Shown here in pieces: positions 1 through 6,854 of a stretch of DNA of 12,262 bases; within the stretch, counting starts at the first letter, position 1; every line of letters starts with the position of its first letter. The DNA lies in NCBI GenBank assembly GCA_038237245.1, contig JBBRYY010000093.1, positions 1-12,262 on the forward strand, written 5' to 3'. The notes below the pieces were generated by a model. The model was given only the letters and a program-made list of their open reading frames with translations. It did not search any database and was not told the origin of the DNA. The DNA comes from FEN-1250 sp038237245. GTDB taxonomy: Bacteria > Gemmatimonadota > Gemmatimonadetes > Gemmatimonadales > Gemmatimonadaceae. A program made the translations under genes and the position numbers.

Positions 1-1
1 C

Positions 2-2263
2 GCAAACATCCTCGTGACCGCGGACGGCACGGTGAAGCTGCTGGACTTCGGGATCGCGAAGCTCCTCGAAGAGGGAGGGGAGATCGCCGAGCTCACCGCT
101 GCACAGGGCGCCGTCTTTACCTACAAGTACGCGGCGCCGGAGCAGATTCGGAACGAGCCGATCACCATCGCTACCGACGTCTATAGTCTCGGTGTGATAC
201 TATATGAGTTGCTGGCAGGCAAGCATCCAACGAGCAGCGCGGCGCGCACACCGGCGGAGCACGCAGTCGCGATCCTGAACACCGAGTCGGGACTTCTGTC
301 GCTGGCGTTGACGCGTGGTGGCGCGCAGAGCCGACACGACGTCGAACGGCTCGCGGTGGCGCGAGACACGTCACCAGAGCGGCTGCGCCGCGTCTTCGCG
401 GGCGACCTCGACAACATCGTGGCGAAGGCGCTCAAGAAAGTGCCGGCCGAACGATATCCCACTGTTGGCGCATTCGCCCAGGACATCCGCCATTACCTCG
501 GTCACGAACCGGTAAGCGCGCGTGCCGACTCACTCGGCTATCGCGCAGGAAAGTTCGTGCGACGACATCGTCTCGAGGTCGCTCTCGCCACGCTGGTAAC
601 GATTGCCCTGCTGGGCGCGGCAGCACGCGAGGTGCAGCTGCGGGGCCGTGCGGAGTCGGAGGCGCGGAAGGCGGTGGCGGTCGAGGGTTACCTCATAGAC
701 ATCTTCGGCGCCGCAGATCCATACGCACTTACCGCGGACAAGCCCAGCGAGGTCACGGCGCGCGCGCTGCTGGATCGCGGCGCTCAGCGGATAGACACAT
801 CACTCGCGAATCAGCCAGACGTCCGAGCCGAACTGCGTGGCGCGCTCGGCGGGGTCTACATGAATCTCGGCGAGTACAAGGAGGCCACGAAGGAGCTTCG
901 CCAGTCACTCGCGGAGCGGCGCGCACTATACGATCGCGACAACGCGTCGGTCGCGCAGGCGATGGACCAGCTGGGTGACGTGCTGACGAAGCAGGACAGT
1001 CTCGCCGAGGCCGATACGCTTCTGCGTGGCGCCCTCGCGATTCGCCGAAAGCTCTTTGGCGAGAACAACGATGCGACTGCGCAGAGCCTCGATCACCTCG
1101 CGGAGCTCTTCAATGAGAAGGACGACTTTCCCAATGCAGAGCCGCTCTATCGTTCGGCCCTTCGCGTGCGACGCGAGCTCCATGGCGACAGCGATCTGAC
1201 GGTCGCCACGAGCCGCGTATCACTGGGGGAGCTGCTCCTGATGAGAAGCGAGAACAAGGAGGCAATCGGGGAGTTCCAGCAGGCGCTCGCGATCCGGCAA
1301 CGCAAGCTCGGTCCGGATCATCCGTCCACCGCCGAGGCGATTCGTCGCATGGCGAGGGCTGAACAGGCACTGGGCGAATACGCGGATGGCGAGCGGCACT
1401 ATCGAGAGGCACTTGCAATCGACCGCACGGCTCTCGGCACAAATCATCGGAACGTCGCGTCGATCCTCAACGATCTCGGGCAGCTGCTCCGCACACAGGG
1501 TCGCCTGGATGAAGCAGAACCGCTGCTTCGTGAAGCCCTCGCCATCGATCGAAAGCTCTTTGGTGAGAACCACGATGCGGTGAGCGCGAACCTGAGCAAT
1601 CTCGCCGTCGTGGTGCGCGAGCGGGGCGACTTCGACGAGGCCGAGCGGCTATTGGAGCAGGCCCTGGCCATCGACCGCAAGCTCTATGGCGCCGACCACA
1701 TCAGCATCGCGTTCTATCTGAACGAGATGGCAGTCGTGCTTCGTCTCGAGGGCCGGCCAGACAGTGCGGCGCTGTTCCTGCGTCGGGCGCTGGCGATGAA
1801 CCTGAAGCTGCAAGGTCCCGACGGGCAGGGCACGAAAGCGATTTCCGTGAATCTCGGACGCGCGCTGGAAGAGGGCGGGCATTACGCCGAGGCGGAGAAG
1901 CTCCTGAGAGGAGTGCTTGCGAAGATGGATACGAGCAACGCTGACGCACAGCTGCAAATAATTCCAGGGCGCATCGGCATGGCTCGCGTGCTGCTCGCCA
2001 CACATCGCGCGAAGGAGGCGGTGCCGGAGATCGAGGGTGCCGTGGTGATGTGCACCAATAGAGTTGGGCCCAAGCATTGGCGCACGGCAGAGGCGAAGCT
2101 CGTGCTCGCTGAGAGCCTGATGGCGCTCGGGGATTACGACAAGGCTATGCAGCCATTGAATGAATCGACCGAGGTGCTGGAGAAGGGCGAAAAGGCACGC
2201 CCCGGGTTGGCGCGGGAGGCGAGGAGTATGAAGGCGGAGTTCGCGCGTCACCGCGCGGGGTGA
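2..2263 (+). CDS. Ser/Thr protein kinase with C-terminal TPR array, 5'-truncated by window edge
   Basis: This is the C-terminal part of a Hanks-type (PknB-like) transmembrane Ser/Thr kinase; the reading frame is open to the window edge and the ATP-binding N-lobe lies outside. Numbering from the GTG codon at 14 (not the true start): the codons just before it read A-N-I-L, matching the end of a HRDLKPxNILV catalytic loop. DFG is at 11-13, the APE of the activation segment at 41-43, the subdomain IX motif DVYSLG at 55-60 and the closing Arg of the fold near 147 (ERYPTV). A hydrophobic helix at about 187-204 is flanked by RRHR, so the kinase should be cytoplasmic and the C-terminal part outside the membrane. 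From about residue 270 to 740 there are roughly ten TPRs of 42-residue period, kinesin-light-chain style (EALAIDRKL-G--H). These probably bind proteins or peptides. The visible catalytic motifs are intact, so it is probably active. Substrate and signal are unknown. Confidence 0.93.
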   Translation, partial: ANILVTADGTVKLLDFGIAKLLEEGGEIAELTAAQGAVFTYKYAAPEQIRNEPITIATDVYSLGVILYELLAGKHPTSSAARTPAEHAVAILNTESGLLSLALTRGGAQSRHDVERLAVARDTSPERLRRVFAGDLDNIVAKALKKVPAERYPTVGAFAQDIRHYLGHEPVSARADSLGYRAGKFVRRHRLEVALATLVTIALLGAAAREVQLRGRAESEARKAVAVEGYLIDIFGAADPYALTADKPSEVTARALLDRGAQRIDTSLANQPDVRAELRGALGGVYMNLGEYKEATKELRQSLAERRALYDRDNASVAQAMDQLGDVLTKQDSLAEADTLLRGALAIRRKLFGENNDATAQSLDHLAELFNEKDDFPNAEPLYRSALRVRRELHGDSDLTVATSRVSLGELLLMRSENKEAIGEFQQALAIRQRKLGPDHPSTAEAIRRMARAEQALGEYADGERHYREALAIDRTALGTNHRNVASILNDLGQLLRTQGRLDEAEPLLREALAIDRKLFGENHDAVSANLSNLAVVVRERGDFDEAERLLEQALAIDRKLYGADHISIAFYLNEMAVVLRLEGRPDSAALFLRRALAMNLKLQGPDGQGTKAISVNLGRALEEGGHYAEAEKLLRGVLAKMDTSNADAQLQIIPGRIGMARVLLATHRAKEAVPEIEGAVVMCTNRVGPKHWRTAEAKLVLAESLMALGDYDKAMQPLNESTEVLEKGEKARPGLAREARSMKAEFARHRAG
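850..2210 (+). repeat. In-gene tandem TPR repeat, 126-bp period
   Basis: Within the kinase gene the coding sequence repeats about every 126 bp (42 codons). Similar blocks encoding AL-AI-RKL-G occur near 1035, 1412, 1538 and 1664, the last three exactly 126 bp apart. The blocks near 1035 and 1538 share an almost identical run encoding RKLFGEN. The period is that of TPR_10/TPR_12-type repeats, so this is a protein-level repeat and not a separate mobile or regulatory element. The blocks differ at many third positions, so the array is not recently amplified. Confidence 0.75.
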
Positions 2264-2397
2264 CGGTTCTGGGCGTTTGATGCGGCATCACGCAGCGGCG
2301 ATCTACCCCGGCTGCTCTCACTAGCACGTCGGAAAGCGGCGCGCCCGTTTCGCATCGCATCCCTATGCTCCCCACATACGCCATACCAGGGGGGTCG

Positions 2398-3906
2398 ATG
2401 CGTACTCTGATGTCTGCCTGCTTCATCACCGCGCTCGCGTCGGGCTGTCACTCCGCGCCGCAGGCCAATGCCGCGCAGGCCGATACGAGCTCCGCGGTCA
2501 CCGCCGACGGCAAGATCCCGATCACCACGCACTCCGAACAGGCGCGCGCGCTCTTCCTGCGTGGGCGCGCGCTCAGCGACAGGCTTCAGGTACACGCCGC
2601 GCACGCAGCATTCGAGCAGGCGGTCGCCATCGATCCCTCGTTCGCGATGGGCGAGTACTACCTCGCGACGACCGCGCCAACGGCGAATGATCTCGCTCTG
2701 CATCTCCGGAAAGCGCTCGCGCTCGCGCCCAACGCCTCGCCCGGCGAACGGCTCTTCATCGAATTGCTCGACGCGCGCAGCCACGCCGATCGCTCGCGGC
2801 AGCTGCAGCTCGCCGAGTCGCTCGTGGTGCGCTATCCGCTCGACGAGCGCGCCCATCTCGCGCTCGCCTCCATCTACTCTGCCCAACAGAGGCGCGAGAA
2901 CACGATCGCCGAGTACCAGAAGGCGATTGCGATCGACCCGGGATACTCGCTCGCCTACAACCAGCTCGGCTTCGCATATCGCTCTGTGAACATGCTGGAC
3001 TCGGCCCAGGCCGTCTTCCTCCGCTACATCGCGCTCGTGCCGAACGACCCGAATCCGCACGACTCGTACGCCGAGCTGTTGATGAAGATGGGACGCTTCG
3101 ACGAATCGATCCTCGAATACCGCAAGGCGCTCTCGATCGATCCGCACTTCGGCGCGTCGTTCATCGGCGTCGCAGCCGACGAGATGTATTCCGGCCGGCA
3201 CAAGGCGGCGCTCGAGGAGGCGCAGAAGTACTTCGTGAGCGCGCGCGACGACGGTGAGCGCCGCACGGCGATGCTCACTCTCGCGATGATCGACGTCGAC
3301 AACCATGCGACCGAAGCCGCGGTGCGTGTGATGGAGCGCAGCTACGGAATCGCGAGCGCCACCAGCGATACCGCCAGCATGTCGGCCGACGCGATCGCCG
3401 CCGCCGACATTCTGCTCGCCGCGGGGCGTGTGGACTCGGCAAGTGCCAGGTATCGCAGGGCGCACGATCTGGTCGCTGCGTCGAGTATGTCGGACGCGGT
3501 GAAGAAGGACGACGAGCTCGCGCGGCACTACGACATGGCGCGCGTCGCAGTCGGGAAGCACGACGTGAAGTTGGCGCGCCTGGAGGCGTCGGCGTATCTC
3601 GGCGGCGCGACCGACGCGTACAACGATGCGCGGGTGCGCCAGGCGCGCGAGCTGAATGGGCTGGTGGCGCTGGAGGCGAAGGAGTACGACGTGAGCCGCA
3701 CGGAGCTGGCGCTCGCCGACCAGGACAATCCGGCGGTGATCTACGCGATGTCGCGCACGTATGCAGGGGAGGGCAACGCGGCGAAGGCGAGGACGCTCGC
3801 TGCGGAGGCGCTGCACACGAACATCCTGCCGTCGCTTCCCTACGTGTTCACCCGCGCAGCGCTTGCCTCCGCCACTGGCTTGGCGACTGCTGGAAGGCTT
3901 CCCTGA
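2398..3906 (+). CDS. TPR-repeat lipoprotein
   Basis: Predicted 502-residue envelope protein built of TPR units. I chose the ATG at 2398 over the in-frame ATG at 2365 because it directly precedes a signal sequence (MRTLMSACFITALASGC) and has a purine-rich Shine-Dalgarno stretch (AGGGGGG, 2388-2394) just upstream. The signal ends in ASGC with Cys17 as likely lipidated residue; Ala instead of Leu at -3 makes the lipobox slightly atypical. After a low-complexity linker, TPR-like helix pairs fill about residues 40-490; the clearest include AFEQAVAIDPSFA, EYQKAIAIDPGYSLAYNQLGFAY and EYRKALSIDPHF. The order of motifs matches a family of tetratricopeptide proteins that I recall from Gemmatimonadota and Bacteroidota, of unknown specific function, presumably a scaffold. 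Family resemblance fades near VFTRA, about 15 residues before the stop, in the part that overlaps the convergent ada-like gene. Confidence 0.88.
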   Translation: MRTLMSACFITALASGCHSAPQANAAQADTSSAVTADGKIPITTHSEQARALFLRGRALSDRLQVHAAHAAFEQAVAIDPSFAMGEYYLATTAPTANDLALHLRKALALAPNASPGERLFIELLDARSHADRSRQLQLAESLVVRYPLDERAHLALASIYSAQQRRENTIAEYQKAIAIDPGYSLAYNQLGFAYRSVNMLDSAQAVFLRYIALVPNDPNPHDSYAELLMKMGRFDESILEYRKALSIDPHFGASFIGVAADEMYSGRHKAALEEAQKYFVSARDDGERRTAMLTLAMIDVDNHATEAAVRVMERSYGIASATSDTASMSADAIAAADILLAAGRVDSASARYRRAHDLVAASSMSDAVKKDDELARHYDMARVAVGKHDVKLARLEASAYLGGATDAYNDARVRQARELNGLVALEAKEYDVSRTELALADQDNPAVIYAMSRTYAGEGNAAKARTLAAEALHTNILPSLPYVFTRAALASATGLATAGRLP

Positions 3907-4447
3907 AGGCAGCATTGAAGCGGCGGAGGCTCTGAAAGCCGCTGTCGTACGCGACCTGGATGATCGGAGCGCGCGTCTCGATGAGGAGACGGGTGGCAGT
4001 GAGTAGCCGTTGCGCGAGCGCGAGATCGAATGGCGACGAGCCGGTCTCGCGCTCGAGCGCGCGCCGCACGTGGCGCTCGCTCATCCCGAGCTCCGACGCG
4101 AGCGCGCGCACGCTGCTGCCGTTGAGCGCGCCGGCGGAGATGCGCTGCGCGGCCTTTTGCGCAAGACGGGGAACGGCGTCGAGCGGAGTCTCGCCGGGTG
4201 CGAGCTCGGGGCGGCAGCGTCGACACGCGCGATACCCCGATTCCTCGGCCGCAGCGCGCGAGGGAAAGAAGCGGCGGTTCTCCCGCCGCGCGATGCGCGA
4301 GGGGCACACCGGTCTGCAGTAGATCCTCGTCGACGTGATCGCGACGAAAAAGACTCCGTCGAACGACGGGTCGCGCTCGTCGACGGCACGGTGCCAGGCT
4401 GCGTTCGGAGTGTCGGCCACGGTCAGCTCGCTGGAATCGAGATTCAA
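3848..4447 (-). CDS. adaA: AdaA-type methylphosphotriester-sensing AraC-family regulator
   Basis: 199-residue protein with the N-terminal Ada metal-binding domain followed by an AraC-type DNA-binding domain. The four zinc cysteines are C44, C48, C75 and C78 (YCRPVC and CRRC), with the spacing of E. coli Ada C38/C42/C69/C72. In that family the first cysteine takes a methyl group from DNA methylphosphotriesters, turning the protein into an activator of alkylation-repair genes. Two helix-turn-helix units follow, about 107-130 (VRALASELGMSERHVRRAL) and 155-180 (IIQVAYDSGFQSLRRFNAAF), ending in SPSQWRR. There is no methylguanine methyltransferase or AlkA glycosylase domain, so the layout is that of Bacillus AdaA. 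No partner ogt/alkA gene lies in the window. The start is uncertain: TTG at 4447 directly follows an in-frame TGA, and the GTG at 4420 (residue 10) is a good alternative; no ATG is available before the conserved W18. The 3' end overlaps the TPR lipoprotein gene by 59 bp, tail to tail. Confidence 0.9.
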   Translation of the reverse strand: MNLDSSELTVADTPNAAWHRAVDERDPSFDGVFFVAITSTRIYCRPVCPSRIARRENRRFFPSRAAAEESGYRACRRCRPELAPGETPLDAVPRLAQKAAQRISAGALNGSSVRALASELGMSERHVRRALERETGSSPFDLALAQRLLTATRLLIETRAPIIQVAYDSGFQSLRRFNAAFREAFQQSPSQWRRQALRG

Positions 4448-4482
4448 TCAATATATCGGGGCGCGCCGAGACGGCCGGTCGC

Positions 4483-4496
4483 ATTCGGACCCGAAT
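4483..4496. promoter_or_regulatory. Palindrome upstream of the ada-like gene, candidate operator
   Basis: ATTCGG-AC-CCGAAT is a perfect 6-bp inverted repeat with a 2-bp centre, about 36 bp upstream of the TTG start of the ada-like gene. It overlaps one of two copies of the octamer ATATCGGG (4453-4460 and 4495-4502), which lie 42 bp apart, about four helical turns. AraC-family activators usually bind direct repeats, so the octamers could be an autoregulatory ada box and the palindrome a site for another factor. No factor can be named from sequence. Confidence 0.35.
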
Positions 4497-4574
4497 ATCG
4501 GGCTCGCAAGTCGATTCAAACCCTTCCGCCACCTCCAACTGTCTGACCCTAGACTCTTGGAGGAAGCGCGATTC

Positions 4575-4742
4575 ATGGCACTGCTCAAAGGCACACTCGA
4601 CGTCCTCGGCTATCGTGAAGCATGCGGCGCTCACATCGGTGTGGTGCTTCTTCGCGGCCGCACTGAGTGTGCTGATCTTCGTCGCGGTCACGCGGATGCA
4701 CGGCGCGCCCTCGATGTCGTTCGCATCCACGGGATCGCCTGA
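4575..4742 (+). pseudogene. Probable relic of a PadR-family regulator (first 11 codons, then unrelated sequence)
   Basis: An ATG at 4575, preceded by GGAGG at 4559-4563, opens a 55-codon frame beginning MALLKGTLDVL. From memory this is the near-invariant start of PadR-family repressors linked to ABC-permease operons in Gemmatimonadota and Acidobacteriota, where it continues into a winged helix. Here resemblance stops after codon 11: the rest, GYREACGAHIGVV and onward to the stop at 4742, has no HGY/HGF motif or winged-helix pattern. The simplest reading is a deletion that left a PadR 5' end with its translation signals. The alternative is a genuine short peptide that starts like PadR by chance. 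No permease gene follows. Confidence 0.45.
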
Positions 4743-4755
4743 GAGCGCCGGTTGA
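4615..4755 (+). CDS. Possible small membrane protein (46 aa), hypothetical
   Basis: A GTG at 4615 opens a 46-codon frame with a basic N-terminus (VKHAAL) and one strong hydrophobic segment at about residues 8-26 (SVWCFFAAALSVLIFVAV), followed by TRMHG and a polar tail. The shape is that of a single-pass membrane or signal-anchored peptide. There is no clear Shine-Dalgarno sequence before the GTG, and the frame overlaps the PadR-like relic in another frame. It may be real or the chance product of GC-rich sequence. Confidence 0.2.
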   Translation: MKHAALTSVWCFFAAALSVLIFVAVTRMHGAPSMSFASTGSPESAG

Positions 4756-4837
4756 ATTCGCGACAGTGAGCGCGCATACTGGGACGTGACGCGCGCGCTC
4801 GCGCGCCAACGCAGCCCCCTCTCGCCCGGCCAACCAC

Positions 4838-5422
4838 GTGCGTCGCTACGTCACCATCACGCTGCTCGCCATCGCCTTCGTCGCCACCGCGGCGATGTCA
4901 TCGCGCTCGTATCAGGTCGGCCGCATCCGCACGCCGATGGGCGAGATCCTCTTCGTCCTCTTCGACCAGACGCCGCATCACAGGGACAGCTTCGTCAAGC
5001 TCGCCGACAGCCATTATTGGGACTCGTTGACGTTCAATCGCGTCATCAAGAACTTCGTGGCGCAGGGCGGCTGCCCCGATACGCCGGCGGGATTCTCAGG
5101 GTCGCCGTATCTGCTCGAGCCCGAATTCAACGACAGCCTCAAACACGTGTACGGCGCGGTCGGTGCCGGGCGCGACGACAATCCCGGACAGCTTTCGGCG
5201 GGGTGCCAGTTCTACATCGTCGCGAACAAGGATGGCCTCCCAAAGCTGGACAACCACTACACGGTGTATGGGCAGGTCTTCAAGGGAATGGACGTCGTCG
5301 AGAAGATCGTGTTGGCGCCAAAGGACTCGACGAACAAGCCGTATACGCCGATCACCCTCCACATCGATGTGGTCGAGATGTCGACGGATCAGCTGAGAAA
5401 GGACGGCTACGTGCCGAAGTAG
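4838..5422 (+). CDS. Exported cyclophilin-type peptidyl-prolyl cis-trans isomerase
   Basis: 194-residue protein that should catalyse cis-trans isomerisation of prolyl peptide bonds, probably in the periplasm. A GTG start at 4838 is followed by a hydrophobic leader (residues 4-20, YVTITLLAIAFVATAAM) that may act as signal peptide or membrane anchor. The cyclophilin fold covers about 27-180: FNRVIKNFVAQGG places catalytic Arg68 with Phe73 and Gln76, matching CypA R55, F60 and Q63 in spacing, and GCQFYIV (122-128) matches GSQFFI. By alignment in my head, CypA W121 and H126 correspond to Lys136 and Tyr141 (KLDNHYTVYG). Cyclosporin binding would therefore be weak, and this resembles the exported cyclophilins of Bacteroidota-like bacteria. 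It stands alone, and I see no good Shine-Dalgarno sequence before the GTG. A GC-rich imperfect hairpin follows the stop. Confidence 0.93.
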   Translation: MRRYVTITLLAIAFVATAAMSSRSYQVGRIRTPMGEILFVLFDQTPHHRDSFVKLADSHYWDSLTFNRVIKNFVAQGGCPDTPAGFSGSPYLLEPEFNDSLKHVYGAVGAGRDDNPGQLSAGCQFYIVANKDGLPKLDNHYTVYGQVFKGMDVVEKIVLAPKDSTNKPYTPITLHIDVVEMSTDQLRKDGYVPK

Positions 5423-5992
5423 AGGAGCGCGCCACCCGAAGGGTGCGCCGCGCGCCACGCTCCCCGCCGATCGATGTGCCTGAGGGTGCACGAAGAAAGC
5501 GACGAGCGAGACACCGCAGCAGTAGGCGACGGTGCCGTCTGCTCCAACCGCGCAAGCGGCTGCGTCCGGCAGCGCGTCCGCCGCACACGACACCAGCGAC
5601 AGCGCTCCCTCGTGGCTCGCGCATGCCACGGTGCGCTTGCGCGGCGGCATCATTGGTCCGAACGAAGCGTAGGCGTGCAAGCGGGCGACGCTCGACGGCT
5701 TCATCGAGACGGGAGTTGGCTATCAGCTGCCCAAGGTATTTGCCGTTGTGCTCAACTTCTTCATCACGAGTGCCGGAGGGAAAGCGATCGACGCTCTCGG
5801 GACGATAGGAAAAGGGCCCAGTATGAATCTGTTCAGCGAGGACGTGTCGGTGCCAAAGGGGGGGTGCATCGGCCAAGTCCGGTTAGCCGTGAAAGACGGC
5901 GACACACCGCCTGCACTCCGATTCCCGATTTTGAATTGGCTGCCGTGCCCGCGAAACTTCGAGATCTCACAAGTGTCTCGAGGATTCAGCGA
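5423..5992. other. 570-bp stretch without a convincing gene; possible gene remnant
   Basis: No ORF here has both a plausible start and a recognisable product. In + frame 3 (codons beginning at positions divisible by 3), a GTG-started frame at 5532-5672 ends SWLAHATVRLRGGIIGPNEA at a TAG. The same frame then stays open from 5673 to 6104, with protein-like sequence in its first half, including FIETGVGYQLPKVF and a hydrophobic VVLNFFITSAGG. That continuation would overlap the next gene by about 110 bp, so its end is not credible as a protein. Together these could be remnants of one gene broken by a stop. I recognise no family on either strand. The Shine-Dalgarno sequence of the hydrolase (GAGG, 5980-5983) closes the stretch. 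Confidence 0.4.
5427..5452 (+). terminator. Imperfect GC-rich hairpin after the isomerase gene
   Basis: GCGCGCCACCC (5427-5437), a GAA loop and GGGTGCGCC with further GC can fold into a strong stem with one bulged base, starting 4 bp after the stop codon of the isomerase gene. There is no T-run after it, so it is a weak candidate intrinsic terminator or 3'-end-protecting structure. Confidence 0.35.
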
Positions 5993-6832
5993 ATGGCTTC
6001 CCCTATACTTCAGCGCAACAACGTCCACGTTTCTGGTCGCGGCACGCAGCCGATGCTCTTCGCGCACGGCTTCGGCTGCGATCAGAACATGTGGCGCTTC
6101 GTGACGCCGGCGTTCGAGGACGACTACCGCATCGTCCTCTTCGACTACGTGGGCTCGGGCAAGTCAGACTTGAGCGCGTACGACGCGGAGCGTTATTCGA
6201 CGCTCGATGGCTATGCGCAGGATGTGCTCGACGTCTGCCATGCGCTCGACCTGAGCGACATCATCTTTGTTGGACATTCGGTGAGCAGCATGGTGGGCGT
6301 GCTCGCAGCCAATCGCGAGCCCGAGCTCTTTTCGCGTCTCCTCATGATCGGTCCCTCGCCGCGCTACATCAACGAGGTGCCGGATTATTTCGGCGGATTC
6401 GAGCGCGCCGACATCGAGGGGCTGCTCGAGACGATGGAGAAGAACTACATCGGCTGGGCGAATTTCCTCGCGCCGGCGATCATGAAGAATCCGGAGCGTC
6501 CGGAGCTGAGCAGCGAGCTCGAGGCGAGCTTCTGCTCAACAGACCCGGTGATCGCGAAGCGATTCGCGGAGGCGACCTTTTTCGCGGACAACCGCGCGGA
6601 TCTTGCGGCGGTGACGGTGCCGTCGCTCATCATGCAATGCTCCGACGACATGATCGCACCGAACCGTGTCGGCGATTATCTCAGTCGCGAGCTGCCCGAC
6701 AGCACGCTGCGCACGCTCGAGGCGACGGGCCACTGCCCGCACATGAGCCATCCCGACGAGACCATCGCGGTCATGCGCGAATATCTCGGAACTCCGGTCG
6801 CCACGCCATCAGTGGCGCAGATCGCAAAATGA
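5993..6832 (+). CDS. rsbQ: RsbQ-type alpha/beta hydrolase (PAS-partner hydrolase)
   Basis: 279-residue cytosolic alpha/beta hydrolase, very close in sequence to Bacillus subtilis RsbQ as I recall it; the two share long stretches such as VLFDYVGSG, TLDGYAQDVLDVC, EKNYIGWA, FCSTDPVIA and GHCPHMSHPDETI. The catalytic triad falls at the positions known for RsbQ: Ser96 in GHSVSS, Asp219 in CSDDMIAP and His247 in ATGHCPH. RsbQ is thought to make or process a small hydrophobic ligand for its PAS partner and is a homologue of the plant receptors D14 and KAI2; its natural substrate is not established. The ATG at 5993 has GAGG 9 bp upstream and gives an N-terminus collinear with RsbQ (SPILQRNNVHVSGRG), so the longer upstream reading frame is rejected. 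It lies 22 bp before the PAS histidine kinase and is probably co-transcribed with it. Confidence 0.95.
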   Translation: MASPILQRNNVHVSGRGTQPMLFAHGFGCDQNMWRFVTPAFEDDYRIVLFDYVGSGKSDLSAYDAERYSTLDGYAQDVLDVCHALDLSDIIFVGHSVSSMVGVLAANREPELFSRLLMIGPSPRYINEVPDYFGGFERADIEGLLETMEKNYIGWANFLAPAIMKNPERPELSSELEASFCSTDPVIAKRFAEATFFADNRADLAAVTVPSLIMQCSDDMIAPNRVGDYLSRELPDSTLRTLEATGHCPHMSHPDETIAVMREYLGTPVATPSVAQIAK

Positions 6833-6854
6833 GAGCGCCTTCGCCGCGCGGCCC

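Noticed and set aside
1035..1700. Repeated DNA blocks considered as CRISPR or mobile repeats
   Set aside because: They are in-frame 126-bp units encoding TPRs, with synonymous divergence and no spacers.
2278..2290. TGATGC-G-GCATCA inverted repeat after the kinase gene, as terminator
   Set aside because: Allowing for a loop leaves only about 4 bp of stem and no T-run; too weak to call.
2248..3915. 555-codon open frame on the minus strand, opposite the TPR lipoprotein
   Set aside because: It is extremely rich in Arg, His and Val with no domain or motif, and is the mirror of a convincing gene. Long antisense frames are expected in GC-rich coding DNA.
3840..4730. 296-codon minus-strand frame overlapping the ada-like gene
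   Set aside because: It is Arg-rich and shows no motif; the other minus frame has the Ada cysteines and AraC helices.
5096..5704. Minus-strand frame starting at 5704 with some protein-like text (MMPPRKRTVACASHEG)
   Set aside because: Most of it lies antisense to the isomerase gene, and the early part mirrors the forward remnant; no ribosome binding site or family was seen.
4786..5808. 340-codon plus-strand frame over the isomerase gene
   Set aside because: It is an Arg-rich alternative frame of the isomerase and of the following gene-poor stretch, with no recognisable features.
5474..5992. N-terminal extension of the RsbQ-type hydrolase to 5474
   Set aside because: The extension is Arg/His-rich and out of keeping with RsbQ; the ATG at 5993 has a Shine-Dalgarno sequence and gives collinear triad numbering.
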